Source of the DNA: Curtobacterium aurantiacum
GTDB taxonomy: Bacteria; Actinomycetota; Actinomycetes; Actinomycetales; Microbacteriaceae
Length of the DNA stretch: 64,000 bases
Reading direction: 5' to 3'
NCBI RefSeq assembly: GCF_018598555.1
Contig: NZ_JAHEWN010000008.1
Coordinates: forward strand, 1-64,000
Positions within the stretch are counted from its first letter, which is position 1; every line of letters starts with the position of its first letter. This document shows positions 24,530 through 33,314 of this stretch, piece after piece. Position numbers and translations under genes: made by a program. The notes beneath the pieces were generated by a model. It did no database searches, was not told where the DNA came from, and worked only from the letters and a program-made list of their open reading frames with translations.

Positions 24530-25489
24530 TTGACCGGAAACCCGAAGCACATCGCCCTGGAGCCCGCCGCCCAGGAGTTCGTCGACGCCACGTCGAACCC
24601 GCCGTTCCTGAACGACCTGCCGCCGGCCGAGGGCCGCAAGGCGGTCGACTCCGTGCAGGACTCCCCCATCTTCAAGCCGGACGTCGACGAGGAGTGGCTG
24701 GAGATCGAGGGCGGTCCCACCGGCACCGTGAAGATCCGCCTGGTCAAGCCGGCCGGCACCACCGCGAACCTGCCCGTCATCCTGTACGTGCACGGTGCCG
24801 GCTGGGTCTTCGGCGACGCGCACACCCACGACCGCCTGGTGCGCGACCTCGCCATCGGGTCGAACGCCGCCGTGGTCTTCCCGGAGTACGACCGCTCCCC
24901 CGAGGTCGGCCACCCGGTCGCGCTCGAGCAGTCGTACGCGGCAGCCCAGTGGGTCGTCCGGGAGGGTGGCGACAAGGGTCTCGACGCTTCGCGCTTCGCG
25001 GTGTCGGGCGACTCGGTCGGCGGCAACATGGCGATCGCCCTCGCGCTCCTCGCCGCCGAGCGGGGGGACGTCGAGTTCGTGAAGCTCGTCGCCTTCTACC
25101 CCGTGACGAACGCCGCGTTCGACACCGGCTCGTACGAGGAGTTCGCCGAGGGGTACTTCCTCACCCGCGCCGGGATGCAGTGGTACTGGGACCAGTACAC
25201 GACCGACGAGGCCGTGCGCGCCCTGCCCACGGTGTCGCCGCTCCGTGCGCCGCTCGAGGTGCTCGCGACCCTGCCGGAGACCCTCGTCATCACCGGGGAG
25301 GCCGACGTGCTCCGCGACGAGGGCGAGGCCTTCGCGGCACGCCTGCGCGAAGCCGGCGTCAAGGCGACGAACGCCCGGTTCGGCGGCATCGTCCACGACT
25401 TCGTGATGGTGAACGCGCTGCACGACACCGAGGCCGCGAAGCACGCGCTGATGCTCGCCACCGCGTCGCTCCGCGCAGCCCTCGCCTGA
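24530..25489 (+). CDS. Alpha/beta hydrolase, HSL/acetyl-esterase type
   Basis: This 319-residue serine esterase belongs to the hormone-sensitive-lipase family (PF07859). The oxyanion motif HGAGW (88-92), nucleophile motif GDSVGG (160-165, Ser162), Asp in GEADVLRDEG and His in VHDF complete the triad. HGAGW instead of HGGG(W) is a small deviation. I chose TTG at 24530 because GAGGAG lies 6 nt before it; GTG at 24479 is in frame but lacks a site. No signal peptide is seen. A SnoaL-like gene follows after 13 nt. Confidence 0.87.
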   Translation: MTGNPKHIALEPAAQEFVDATSNPPFLNDLPPAEGRKAVDSVQDSPIFKPDVDEEWLEIEGGPTGTVKIRLVKPAGTTANLPVILYVHGAGWVFGDAHTHDRLVRDLAIGSNAAVVFPEYDRSPEVGHPVALEQSYAAAQWVVREGGDKGLDASRFAVSGDSVGGNMAIALALLAAERGDVEFVKLVAFYPVTNAAFDTGSYEEFAEGYFLTRAGMQWYWDQYTTDEAVRALPTVSPLRAPLEVLATLPETLVITGEADVLRDEGEAFAARLREAGVKATNARFGGIVHDFVMVNALHDTEAAKHALMLATASLRAALA

Positions 25490-25502
25490 GCGCGGAGACA
25501 CC

Positions 25503-25859
25503 GTGTCGCAACCACTCGGGTCACTCATGCACGCCAACCTGTTCGAGGTGTTCGGGGAACGAGACCCGGACCGTCGCCGCGCCGCGATCGAGCGGACGTA
25601 CGCCCCGGACGTCACGTTCTTCGACCCCGACGAGGTCGTCACCGGCCACGACGCCCTGCAGGCGAAGGCGCAGCGCCTGCTCGACGGGACCCCCGGGTTC
25701 GTGTTCTCGCCGGCCGGCCCGGTCTACGAGAACCACGGGATGGGGTACCTCGCCTGGCACTTCGGACCAGAAGGGCAGCCGCCCGTCGTGTCCGGGATGG
25801 ACATCTGCTTCGTCGAGGGCGACGTCATCGCGAAGGTGTACACCCTGCTGACCAGCTGA
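25503..25859 (+). CDS. SnoaL-like (NTF2 fold) protein
   Basis: This 118-residue cytoplasmic protein has the NTF2/SnoaL-like cone fold pattern: N-terminal helix, YAPDVTFFDPDEVVTGHDAL and a C-terminal beta-rich part. Members are isomerases, hydrolases or binding proteins, and no catalytic residue can be assigned here. GTG start 13 nt after the hydrolase stop implies co-transcription with it. Confidence 0.8.
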   Translation: MSQPLGSLMHANLFEVFGERDPDRRRAAIERTYAPDVTFFDPDEVVTGHDALQAKAQRLLDGTPGFVFSPAGPVYENHGMGYLAWHFGPEGQPPVVSGMDICFVEGDVIAKVYTLLTS

Positions 25860-25954
25860 AGCCGCCCGCAGGCGCCCGACCCCGTCGCAGTCCCACACCC
25901 TGCGATGATGGTCGGGCGTCTGAGGGACGGGCGCGCGGCGGGAGGTCACGGGCG

Positions 25955-26470
25955 ATGTCGATGCAGCACGAGGTGCCCCCGGAGTCGCCCTACGCGTACA
26001 TGACCGCCGAACAGGTCCGCACCTGGTACGCGTACATGAAGCTCCAGCTGCGCCTGCGGTACGAGATGAACCGGCAGTTGCGCACCGACAGCGACATCTC
26101 GCTCGCCGACTACGACGTCCTGGTGGCGCTCACGAGCGAACCGGGCGGCGAGATGACGATGTCCGCCCTCGCGACCCGCATCGGGTGGGAGCGCAGCCGG
26201 GCGTCCCACCACGCCAAGCGCCTGGCCGAACGCGGGTTCCTCGAGCTCCGCCGGGCCGAACACGACCGGCGCACGACGGCCGTCGCCCTGACCGACGCGG
26301 GCTGGCGGACGCTCCGCGAAGCGACGCCGAGCCACACCGAACTCGTCAAGGACATGTTCTTCAGCACCCTGCACGAGGACGAGCTGGCGGGTTTCGCCGA
26401 CGTCCTCGAGCGGGTGTACGAGTCGGTGCTCGAACACGGCACGCTCCCCCGCCCGGCGGACCACCCCTGA
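25955..26470 (+). CDS. MarR family transcriptional regulator
   Basis: This 171-residue winged-helix protein has the MarR core around LADYDVLVALTSEPGGEMTMSALATRIG, recognition helix WERSRASHHAKRLAERGFL and wing EHDRRTTAVALTDAG. The start at 25955 follows GGGAGG with suitable spacing. It is followed after 92 nt by a LuxR-LAL gene whose promoter holds a MarR-like dyad (26523), the likely target. Confidence 0.9.
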   Translation: MSMQHEVPPESPYAYMTAEQVRTWYAYMKLQLRLRYEMNRQLRTDSDISLADYDVLVALTSEPGGEMTMSALATRIGWERSRASHHAKRLAERGFLELRRAEHDRRTTAVALTDAGWRTLREATPSHTELVKDMFFSTLHEDELAGFADVLERVYESVLEHGTLPRPADHP

Positions 26471-26522
26471 GCCCCGTCCGTCCCCGCTCCCACACGTTTG
26501 CCCTGCGCGTCGACGGGTCGTA

Positions 26523-26546
26523 GATTAGGTGAAAAATCACCTAATC
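26523..26546. promoter_or_regulatory. Perfect 24-bp dyad upstream of LuxR-LAL gene
   Basis: GATTAGGTGA, AAAA, then the exact reverse complement TCACCTAATC lies 16 nt before the GTG at 26563. This TTAGGT/ACCTAA form is typical of MarR-family operators, and a MarR gene ends just upstream. It is strikingly AT-rich for this genome. Confidence 0.75.
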
Positions 26547-26562
26547 ACCGAGGGAGCCGCGC

Positions 26563-29367
26563 GTGGACGCACGATCTGCCGTGTCCGAGGGGGCCGGAGC
26601 GCCGTCGCTGTTCGGTCGCTCCGACGAACTCGCCGTCCTCACCCGGCTGCTCGACGACGTCGGGCAGGGCGGAGCAGCACTCCTCGTCGAGGGTGAGGCC
26701 GGCATCGGCAAGACGACCCTGCTCACCGCCGTCGAACACGAGGCGCGCCGAGCGGGCTTCCGCGTCCTGACCTGCACCGGCATCCAGGGCGCGAACAGCG
26801 TCGGCTTCGACGGCCTGCACGAACTGCTCCACCCGCTCCTCCCCTACACGGCCGCGCTGCCGCCCCGGCAGCGGGCCGCACTGCTCACGGCCCTCGCCAT
26901 CGAGGACGGCCCGAGCCCCGACCGCCTGCTGGTGAGCACGGCGACCCTCGGACTGCTCGAGGAGGCCGCCTCGCACCGGCCGGTGTTCGTCCGCGCCGAA
27001 GACCTGCAGTGGCTCGACCGGTCGACCACCGAAGTGCTCGACTTCGTCGGTCGCCGGCTCTCGAACGCACCGATCGTCGTCATCGCGGCAGCGCGGAGCG
27101 GACACACGCCCAACACCACGCCCCCGTGCAGCTTCACGCGGTTCGAGCTCGGACCACTCCCCGACGACGCGGCCCGGGCCCTGCTCGACGAACGCGCCGG
27201 CAGCCTGTCCGCCTCGGCCAGGCGGCGCGTCCTCGCCGAAGCGGGCGGCAACCCGCTCGCCCTGCACGAACTCCCCGCGGCGCTCCTCGCCAGCAGCACC
27301 GGCAGCACGAACGGCGCCAGCGGTTCCAGCACCGTCACCGGGGCCACGATCGCCATCGCGAGCATCTCGTCCCGACTCCCCACCACCCGACGGCTCGAAC
27401 AGGCGTTCCTCGAGCAGCTCACGGCGGTCCCACCTGGCAGCCGAACGTTCCTGGTGCTCGCCGCAGCGGCTGACGACGCGGCCCTGCAGGACGTCATGGC
27501 GGCTGCCCGGACGATGGACCTCGGGGTCGACGACCTCGAACCCCTCGAGGAGCTCGGCCTCCTGCGCACGGACCTCGTGTCGCTCCGCTTCCGGCACCCG
27601 CTCCTGCGATCGGCCGTGATCGGGAACGCCTCGGCCGCAGCCCTGTCCGCGGCGCACCGGGCGCTCGCGTCGGTGGCCCCCGACGGGATGCGCGCCGCCT
27701 GGCACCGGGCCTCCGCGACCTTCGAGCGCGACGAGTCCATCGCCGCCGAGCTCGAGGCCGCCGCAGACCGTGCGGCCCAGCGCGGTGCCCGGCCCGAGGC
27801 CGTCCGGGCCTACGAGCGCGCCGCCACCCTGTCGCAGGGGGTCGCCGGACGCGCACGTCGGTTGGGGCGTGCCGCCGAGACCGCCCGTGCAGCCGGGATG
27901 ACGGCCGAGGCGATCGAACTCCTGGACCAGGTCGACTCCCTCGCCGCCGACCCCGAGACCGTCACCGAGACGGCCGTGACCCAGACGGTGCTGAGCCTGA
28001 CGACCGGAGCCGCCGGTCGGCCTCGCATCGAACTCCGCCGCATCCGTCCGGTGCTCGCCGGCCCGGAGCACGCGGACCGGCTCGTGCGGGTGCTCTGGGC
28101 CGCAGCACTCAACGCGCGCGGACGCAACCTGCCGCGGTCGGAGTGGCAGGACATCGAGGAAGCGCTGCTCGCCGTCCGGTCGGCGAGCCCGCTCAAGCCG
28201 GTCGCCCTCGCCGTGCTCGCACCGCTCGGGTCGGCGCACCACCTGCGCGCGGAACTCGCACACCTCGTGCCGCAGCTGACCGAGCAGCCACTCGCGATGG
28301 CGTCCCTCGCGATCGCCGCCGAGTCCCAGCAGGACCTCGAGACCGCGCTGACGTGCTGGGAGCTGGCGTACGAGCGCGCCCACCAGCTCGGCGCCGTCGC
28401 CGACGAGACCCAGGCGCTCCGCGGTCGCGCGACCGTGCTCATGCTGCGCGGGCGGGTGCGGGACGGCCTGGCCGACGCCGAGTACGCCGTGCGCATCGCC
28501 CGCGACGTCCAGCTCCCGCTCATCGCCGGGATGGCCTACGCCACACTCGCCCGGGGCCACGCGCTGCTCGGCGACGACGACGCCGCCGTGGCCGCCCTGC
28601 GGGAGGGCGCCGAGTTCGCACACGGCGGACGGCTCGCCCTCGCCAGCGCCGACGCACGGTGGGCAGCCGGACTCGTCGCCCTCGGGCAGCAACGCCACCG
28701 GGACGCCCAGATCGAGTTCACCCACATGACCGTGCACGCGACACGCTCCCTGTGGGCGATCGCCGACCGCACCGAGGCGGCGGTCCGTGGCGGCCGGCCG
28801 GAGTCCGTCGTCGAGAACCTCGCCGAGGCCGAGGCGGTCGCCCGCACCACCGGCTCCGCACACCTCACCTCGCTCGTCGTGCGGAGCCGCGCGCTGCTGG
28901 CCGGGGGCACCGCAGCCGAGCCCCTCTACGCCCGGGCGATCGAGGCCGGTCGCCTCGCCGACGCCCCGGTCGAGCTGGCACGGACGCAGCTGCTGTTCGG
29001 TGAGTGGCTCCGCCGTGAGCGCCGCGTGGTCGAAGCGCGGCCGCACCTGCGTGAGGCGCTCGGCGTGTTCGACGCCGCCGGCACCGCGGGGTTCGCCGCG
29101 CGGGCCGCGGCGGAGCTCCGCGCAGCCGGCGAGGCGCCGGACCGACCCGGCACCAGGACGTCGCCGACGCGCGAGCAGCTCACGCCCCAGGAGCTGCAGA
29201 TCGCGCGGCTCGCCGCCGCCGGCATGACGAACCGCGAGATCGCGGACCGCATCTACCTGTCGCACCGCACCGTCAGCACCCACCTGTACAAGGTGTTCCC
29301 GAAGCTCGGCGTGACGAGCCGCACCGAGCTGGCGGCCGCGCTGGCGGCGTCCGGTCCGGCGGACTGA
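26563..29367 (+). CDS. LuxR family ATP-binding regulator (LAL type)
   Basis: This 934-residue protein has an N-terminal AAA/STAND ATPase (Walker A GEAGIGKTTL at about 44-53; ALLV.. and VFVRAEDLQWLD as Walker B region), a long helical TPR-like middle (about 400-850) and a C-terminal LuxR helix-turn-helix (about 865-930, LTPQELQIARLAAAGMTN). LAL proteins are large one-component activators of catabolic or secondary metabolism genes. It is preceded by a MarR-type dyad and followed after 147 nt by an ABC exporter/glycosyltransferase operon, its plausible target. The start is GTG at 26563 with GAGCCGCGC, a weak site. Confidence 0.92.
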   Translation: MDARSAVSEGAGAPSLFGRSDELAVLTRLLDDVGQGGAALLVEGEAGIGKTTLLTAVEHEARRAGFRVLTCTGIQGANSVGFDGLHELLHPLLPYTAALPPRQRAALLTALAIEDGPSPDRLLVSTATLGLLEEAASHRPVFVRAEDLQWLDRSTTEVLDFVGRRLSNAPIVVIAAARSGHTPNTTPPCSFTRFELGPLPDDAARALLDERAGSLSASARRRVLAEAGGNPLALHELPAALLASSTGSTNGASGSSTVTGATIAIASISSRLPTTRRLEQAFLEQLTAVPPGSRTFLVLAAAADDAALQDVMAAARTMDLGVDDLEPLEELGLLRTDLVSLRFRHPLLRSAVIGNASAAALSAAHRALASVAPDGMRAAWHRASATFERDESIAAELEAAADRAAQRGARPEAVRAYERAATLSQGVAGRARRLGRAAETARAAGMTAEAIELLDQVDSLAADPETVTETAVTQTVLSLTTGAAGRPRIELRRIRPVLAGPEHADRLVRVLWAAALNARGRNLPRSEWQDIEEALLAVRSASPLKPVALAVLAPLGSAHHLRAELAHLVPQLTEQPLAMASLAIAAESQQDLETALTCWELAYERAHQLGAVADETQALRGRATVLMLRGRVRDGLADAEYAVRIARDVQLPLIAGMAYATLARGHALLGDDDAAVAALREGAEFAHGGRLALASADARWAAGLVALGQQRHRDAQIEFTHMTVHATRSLWAIADRTEAAVRGGRPESVVENLAEAEAVARTTGSAHLTSLVVRSRALLAGGTAAEPLYARAIEAGRLADAPVELARTQLLFGEWLRRERRVVEARPHLREALGVFDAAGTAGFAARAAAELRAAGEAPDRPGTRTSPTREQLTPQELQIARLAAAGMTNREIADRIYLSHRTVSTHLYKVFPKLGVTSRTELAAALAASGPAD

Positions 29368-29399
29368 CGCACCGGCCAACGGCCTGGAGGCGCGCGGGT

Positions 29400-29417
29400 T
29401 ACGTCACGCAACGGATG
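29400..29417. promoter_or_regulatory. Shared 18-bp motif, copy 3
   Basis: TACGTCACGCAACGGATG, followed by CCCCG as in copy 1, ends 97 nt before the ATG at 29515. Confidence 0.5.
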
Positions 29418-29514
29418 CCCCGTCGGCAGCCCAGCTGCGAGCCTCGTGGCGAGGGCCCGAGACCGTCCTGCCCGCACCGGTGACCCGCCGCCGAGAACGA
29501 GATGGACTGACACC

Positions 29515-30249
29515 ATGACCGAACCACTCCTGTCCGCACAGGACCTGACGAAGTCCTTCCCCGGACCGGAACAGTCGAGGGTCCCGGTGCTCCGCGGCGT
29601 CTCGCTGTCCGTGCAGCCGGGCGAGTTCGTCGCGATCGTCGGCCCCAGCGGCTCCGGCAAGTCGACTCTGCTCTACTGCCTGTCCGCCCTCGAGCCCTAC
29701 GACAGCGGCTCGGTGGCGATCGCCGGGCAGCGCCTCGAGACCCTCCGTCCGAAGCAGCTGCAGGCCCTGCGACGATCGACGGTCGGCTTCGTGTTCCAGT
29801 CCTTCAACCTCATCCCGTCGCTGACCGCGCGGCAGAACATCGCTCTGCCCGCCAGCCTCGCCCACCGGCCGGTCTCCGCGGCCCAGGTCGACGCCGCACT
29901 CGCATCCGTGGGCCTGGCGGACCGTGGCGACCACCGTCCCGGTGCGTTGTCCGGCGGCCAGCAGCAGCGGGTCGCGATCGCCCGGGTCCTGGCGTCCGAA
30001 CCACACGTCGTGTTCGCGGACGAGCCGACCGGTGCCCTCGACACCACCGCCGGTGACGCGGTCCTCGGCCTGCTGCGCCGGGTGGCCGACGGTGACCGAT
30101 CGGTGGTGATGGTCACGCACGACCTCGAAGCGGCCGCACGTGCGGATCGGGTGCTCGTGCTGCGCGACGGCACCGTCCACCGCGAGCTGGTCCGTCCGGG
30201 CGCCGCCGAGGTCCTCGAGGCCCTGACCGCAGCCGCACAGGAGGCCTGA
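29515..30249 (+). CDS. ABC transporter ATP-binding protein (MacB/LolD type)
   Basis: This 244-residue ATPase has Walker A GPSGSGKST, Q-loop FQSFN, signature LSGGQQQR and Walker B VVFADEPTGALD, all typical of the MacB/LolD/FtsE-like exporter class that pairs with FtsX-type permeases. The ATG at 29515 follows a weak GAGATGG region; an upstream GTG at 29446 is less likely. The permease gene begins 1 nt after its stop. Confidence 0.92.
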   Translation: MTEPLLSAQDLTKSFPGPEQSRVPVLRGVSLSVQPGEFVAIVGPSGSGKSTLLYCLSALEPYDSGSVAIAGQRLETLRPKQLQALRRSTVGFVFQSFNLIPSLTARQNIALPASLAHRPVSAAQVDAALASVGLADRGDHRPGALSGGQQQRVAIARVLASEPHVVFADEPTGALDTTAGDAVLGLLRRVADGDRSVVMVTHDLEAAARADRVLVLRDGTVHRELVRPGAAEVLEALTAAAQEA

Positions 30250-30250
30250 G

Positions 30251-31618
30251 GTGCTCCGCCTCGTCCTGAGCGACCTGCGACAGAACGTCGGTATCTGGAT
30301 CGGCGCGCTCGTCGTCAGCGCCGCGACTGCAGCGGCCGCCGCCATCGCCGCCGGCATGCTCGAGACCGGCTTCGCGATCATCGGGTCCGGCACGCAGACC
30401 GAACTGCTCCGAGCCGGCGGCCTCACCACGCTCGCCTCGCTGGTCGTGGTCCTGACGATCGTCGCCGTGACCGCCGTCCTCGGCAGCGTCACCCGGTTGA
30501 CGATCGACCTGCAACGCCGGGGGTACGCGCTCTGGCAGTTGGTCGGGGTGCCGTCCCGCACGGTGACGGCGGTCGTTCGGCTCCAGCTCGCCGTCGTGGC
30601 CCTGATCGGCAGCGCGATCGGGTGCCTCGTCGTGGCCCCGTTCGTGCCGGCGTTCCTGCACTTCGGGCTCGCCGAGTCGGACGGGCTCCGGGACCTCGAC
30701 GAACGCTTCGGCCCGACCAGCGCGCTCGTGGTCGTGCTCGCCGTCACGGTCGTGGTCGTCCTGAGCAGTCTGCGGCCGTCGCGCCGAGCCGGTCTCGTCC
30801 GCCCGGTCGAGGTGCTGCGGGAGCCGGAGTCCGGCCGCACCCGGACGACCTGGACCCGATGGGCCGCGTGCGCCGTCACGTTGGTCCTCGCCGGGCTGCT
30901 GACCAGCTCGATCGTCGACGCCGGCGTCCGGACCAGTGGCCAGGTGCTGCTGATCGGGCCGCTCGTGACGGCGGCCTGCACCGCGATCGGCCCCGTGGTG
31001 TTCCCGGCAGTCCTCCGGGCCTGGACCTCGGTGGTGCCCGCGCACCGGTCGGCCTCGTGGTTCCTCGCCCGCAACGCCGCCGCGTTCTCGGTCGACCGGA
31101 GCAGTGCCACGATGAGCGCGCTCGTCATCACGATCGCCCTGCCCGGCAGTCTCTTCGCCGGCTTCGACACCCTCGGCGACGCCGTGCAGCGGACCACGGG
31201 TTCGTCGGGCGGCGGGCTCGACGTGCAGAGCGTCCTGCTCATGCTCGGCGGACCGCTGCTCGTGTCGCTCTTCGGTGCGGCCGCCACCGTCCTGATGGCC
31301 GGACGCACCCGCGAGCAGGAGGCCGCGCTGGTCGAGGCCGCCGGCGGTTCCCGCGCCACCGTGCTCGCCCGCGCAGCCTGGGAGTCCGTCATCCTCGTCG
31401 GCACCGCGGTCCTCGTCGCCGCCGTCGTCCTCGCCCTGACCGCCGGAGGTCAGGCGAGCGCCCTCGCGGTCACCGTCCCCGGCACCCTGCCCCACCTCGG
31501 CCTGCGGGCCGCACTCCCGGCCGCCCTCGTGAGCCTCGTGCTCATGGTGGCCGCCGGCACGATCCCCCTCGTCACCGGGCGCCGACGCAGCATCCCGCTC
31601 GTCCTCGCCGCCGACTGA
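30251..31618 (+). CDS. FtsX-like ABC permease
   Basis: This 455-residue permease has about eight to ten membrane segments arranged as two FtsX-like halves (around 20-170 and 240-445). The large extracytoplasmic MacB-type domain is absent, so this resembles the short BceB/“VexB-lite” actinobacterial exporters. Together with the ATPase upstream it probably exports or removes a peptide, lipid or drug. GTG start at 30251. Confidence 0.88.
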   Translation: MLRLVLSDLRQNVGIWIGALVVSAATAAAAAIAAGMLETGFAIIGSGTQTELLRAGGLTTLASLVVVLTIVAVTAVLGSVTRLTIDLQRRGYALWQLVGVPSRTVTAVVRLQLAVVALIGSAIGCLVVAPFVPAFLHFGLAESDGLRDLDERFGPTSALVVVLAVTVVVVLSSLRPSRRAGLVRPVEVLREPESGRTRTTWTRWAACAVTLVLAGLLTSSIVDAGVRTSGQVLLIGPLVTAACTAIGPVVFPAVLRAWTSVVPAHRSASWFLARNAAAFSVDRSSATMSALVITIALPGSLFAGFDTLGDAVQRTTGSSGGGLDVQSVLLMLGGPLLVSLFGAAATVLMAGRTREQEAALVEAAGGSRATVLARAAWESVILVGTAVLVAAVVLALTAGGQASALAVTVPGTLPHLGLRAALPAALVSLVLMVAAGTIPLVTGRRRSIPLVLAAD

Positions 31619-31640
31619 CCCCGAACCAGGAAGACCCCTC

Positions 31641-32792
31641 ATGCGCATCCTCTTCTCCGGCGTGCCCGCACTCGGACACCTCCTGCCCCTCGTCCCGCTC
31701 GCCCGCGCCGCGCAGGCGGCCGGCCACGACGTCGCCCTGCTCACCAGCGGTGGGATGCGCGAGCCCATGGCGACCGAACTGCCCACGGTGCCGGTCCTGG
31801 CGGCCGGTCCCATGCCTCCCGACCTGTTCGCCGAGGTGGCCCGACGCATCCCCGGCAGCGACCCCGCGAACCGGCCCGAGCCGGCGGCCGTCGCCGAGTT
31901 CTTCGCCGGCGCACGCGTCGACCTGACCGTCGACGACGCCGTGCGCGAAGCGCGCGCATGGACACCCGACGTCGTCGTCGCGGACGCCGTCGACCTGGTC
32001 GGACCGCTCGTCGCCGCGGAACTCGGCGTACCGTACGCGATCGTCGCCTTCGGCCCCGAGGTCCCCGACGAGTTCCGCCGCCCGATGACGGAACTCGTGC
32101 TCCCCCGCTACGCGCAGCGCGGGGTCGAGCCCGCCCCGCCGGTTGCCCTGCTCGACCCGACGCCGGTGTCGCTGCAGGCACCCGGGTGGACGCAACCGCC
32201 GGTCACGATCCCGTTCCGCTCCGAGCCGCACAGCCGCCCCGACGCCGCCTCCGACCAGCCGCTCGCACCGTTCCCGGTGAGCGAGTGGCGACCGCGGGTG
32301 CTCGTCACCCTCGGCACGGTCTTCGGCGACGCGGCGCTGCTGACGGCGATCCTCGGCGGGTTCCACCCCGACGAGGCCGACGTGGTGGCGACCGTCGGGG
32401 TCATCGGCGAGCGACTCGACGACACCGAGCACGTGCACTTCGTGCCGTTCCGGCCGATGCGCGAGCTGCTCGAGGGCGTGGACCTGGTCGTCGCCGCGGC
32501 CGGCGCCGGCACGGTGCTCGCCGCGGCCAGCGTGGGCGTGCCGATGGTGCTGCTCCCGCAGGGCGCGGACCAGTTCATCAACGCGGCCCGTGCCGCCGAG
32601 GCCGGTGTCGCGGTCGTGGTCGACGAGCCGTCGGCGGTCGGACCGGCGGTGCACCGGATGCTCGCGGAGCGCAGCCACTTCGCCGCGGCACGGCGACTGG
32701 GCGAGGAGACCGCGCAGCGACCCAGCGCGACGGACGCCGTCCGGGAGCTCGTCGAACGGGTCGAGCGCGACCGCGCCGAGCGCGTCGCCTGA
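31641..32792 (+). CDS. MGT-type glycosyltransferase (GT1)
   Basis: This 383-residue GT-B enzyme resembles macrolide glycosyltransferases and the C-terminal domain of EryCIII-like proteins. The N-terminus MRILFSGVPALGHLLPLVPLA is typical, and the donor-binding C-terminal part contains AAAGAGTVLAAASVGVPMVLLPQGADQ with the family H replaced (AGAGT rather than HGG/HGGxGT). The acceptor is not known; small hydrophobic molecules are usual. It lies 22 nt after the ABC permease, so modification and export of a compound may be linked. A family A palindrome follows. Confidence 0.88.
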   Translation: MRILFSGVPALGHLLPLVPLARAAQAAGHDVALLTSGGMREPMATELPTVPVLAAGPMPPDLFAEVARRIPGSDPANRPEPAAVAEFFAGARVDLTVDDAVREARAWTPDVVVADAVDLVGPLVAAELGVPYAIVAFGPEVPDEFRRPMTELVLPRYAQRGVEPAPPVALLDPTPVSLQAPGWTQPPVTIPFRSEPHSRPDAASDQPLAPFPVSEWRPRVLVTLGTVFGDAALLTAILGGFHPDEADVVATVGVIGERLDDTEHVHFVPFRPMRELLEGVDLVVAAAGAGTVLAAASVGVPMVLLPQGADQFINAARAAEAGVAVVVDEPSAVGPAVHRMLAERSHFAAARRLGEETAQRPSATDAVRELVERVERDRAERVA

Positions 32793-32806
32793 CGTCGTCC
32801 TGCTGA

Positions 32807-32850
32807 CGGGCTGGAGGCCCGGTGCCAGCTGGCACCGGGCCTCCAGCCCG
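32807..32850. repeat. Family A palindrome (CTGGAGG subtype), perfect
   Basis: Perfect 22-nt arms meet at GCCAG|CTGGC, with outer part CGGGCTGGAGGC. It lies after the glycosyltransferase gene and is its likely terminator. Confidence 0.8.
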
Positions 32851-32924
32851 CCTGTCGGCTCGGTCGATCCGTTGCCGGATCGAGACACCGGTCCGGCCCG
32901 GCGTGCGGCATCGTGGAGCCACCG

Positions 32925-33314
32925 ATGGCGGACAGGACGGAGCGCACGGTGGAACGAGTGGTGGCTCCGGGTGGTCGGGGCGGACAGGGCCGTCGTCCGA
33001 TGACGCGCACGGACCCTGCGGCGAGTCCGCGACCGTGGACACTGATCGCCGTCGCGGTACTGGTGGGCTGGGCGGTCGTGACGGCACTGCTGTTCCCGGT
33101 CACGGGGATGGACGAGCACGAGGGCCCCAGCGACCAGGTCTGGCGGACCTCGTCGAGCGCGCTCGGCGTGCCGCTCTCACCCGAGTGGGACGTGCTCGTC
33201 TGGCTCGGCGCACTCGCGCTGGTGCCGGTCGTCGTCGGTCTGGTGTTCCTGCTCCGCCGCCGACGACCGCGCACCGCGCCCGTCAGTCCGTCGCCGGGTG
33301 GCCCTGCCCGCTGA
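32925..33314 (+). CDS. Small two-segment membrane protein, unknown
   Basis: I do not recognise this 129-residue protein. It has two hydrophobic segments (about 38-57 and 93-112), a short acidic external loop (DEHEGPSDQVWRTS) and a basic tail RRRRPR. The start at 32925 is chosen because GTGGAG lies 5 nt upstream; ATG at 33000 would also retain both segments. Its 3' end overlaps the convergent NmrA-type gene by 32 nt. Confidence 0.6.
   Translation: MADRTERTVERVVAPGGRGGQGRRPMTRTDPAASPRPWTLIAVAVLVGWAVVTALLFPVTGMDEHEGPSDQVWRTSSSALGVPLSPEWDVLVWLGALALVPVVVGLVFLLRRRRPRTAPVSPSPGGPAR

Noticed and set aside
26545-29379. A minus-strand frame of over 900 codons opposite the LuxR-LAL gene
   Set aside because: There is no ribosome binding site or domain. 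The plus-strand frame has Walker and LuxR motifs.
32925-32999. Treating the membrane protein start as GTG at 32913
   Set aside because: No ribosome binding site precedes it, while GTGGAG sits 5 nt before the ATG at 32925.
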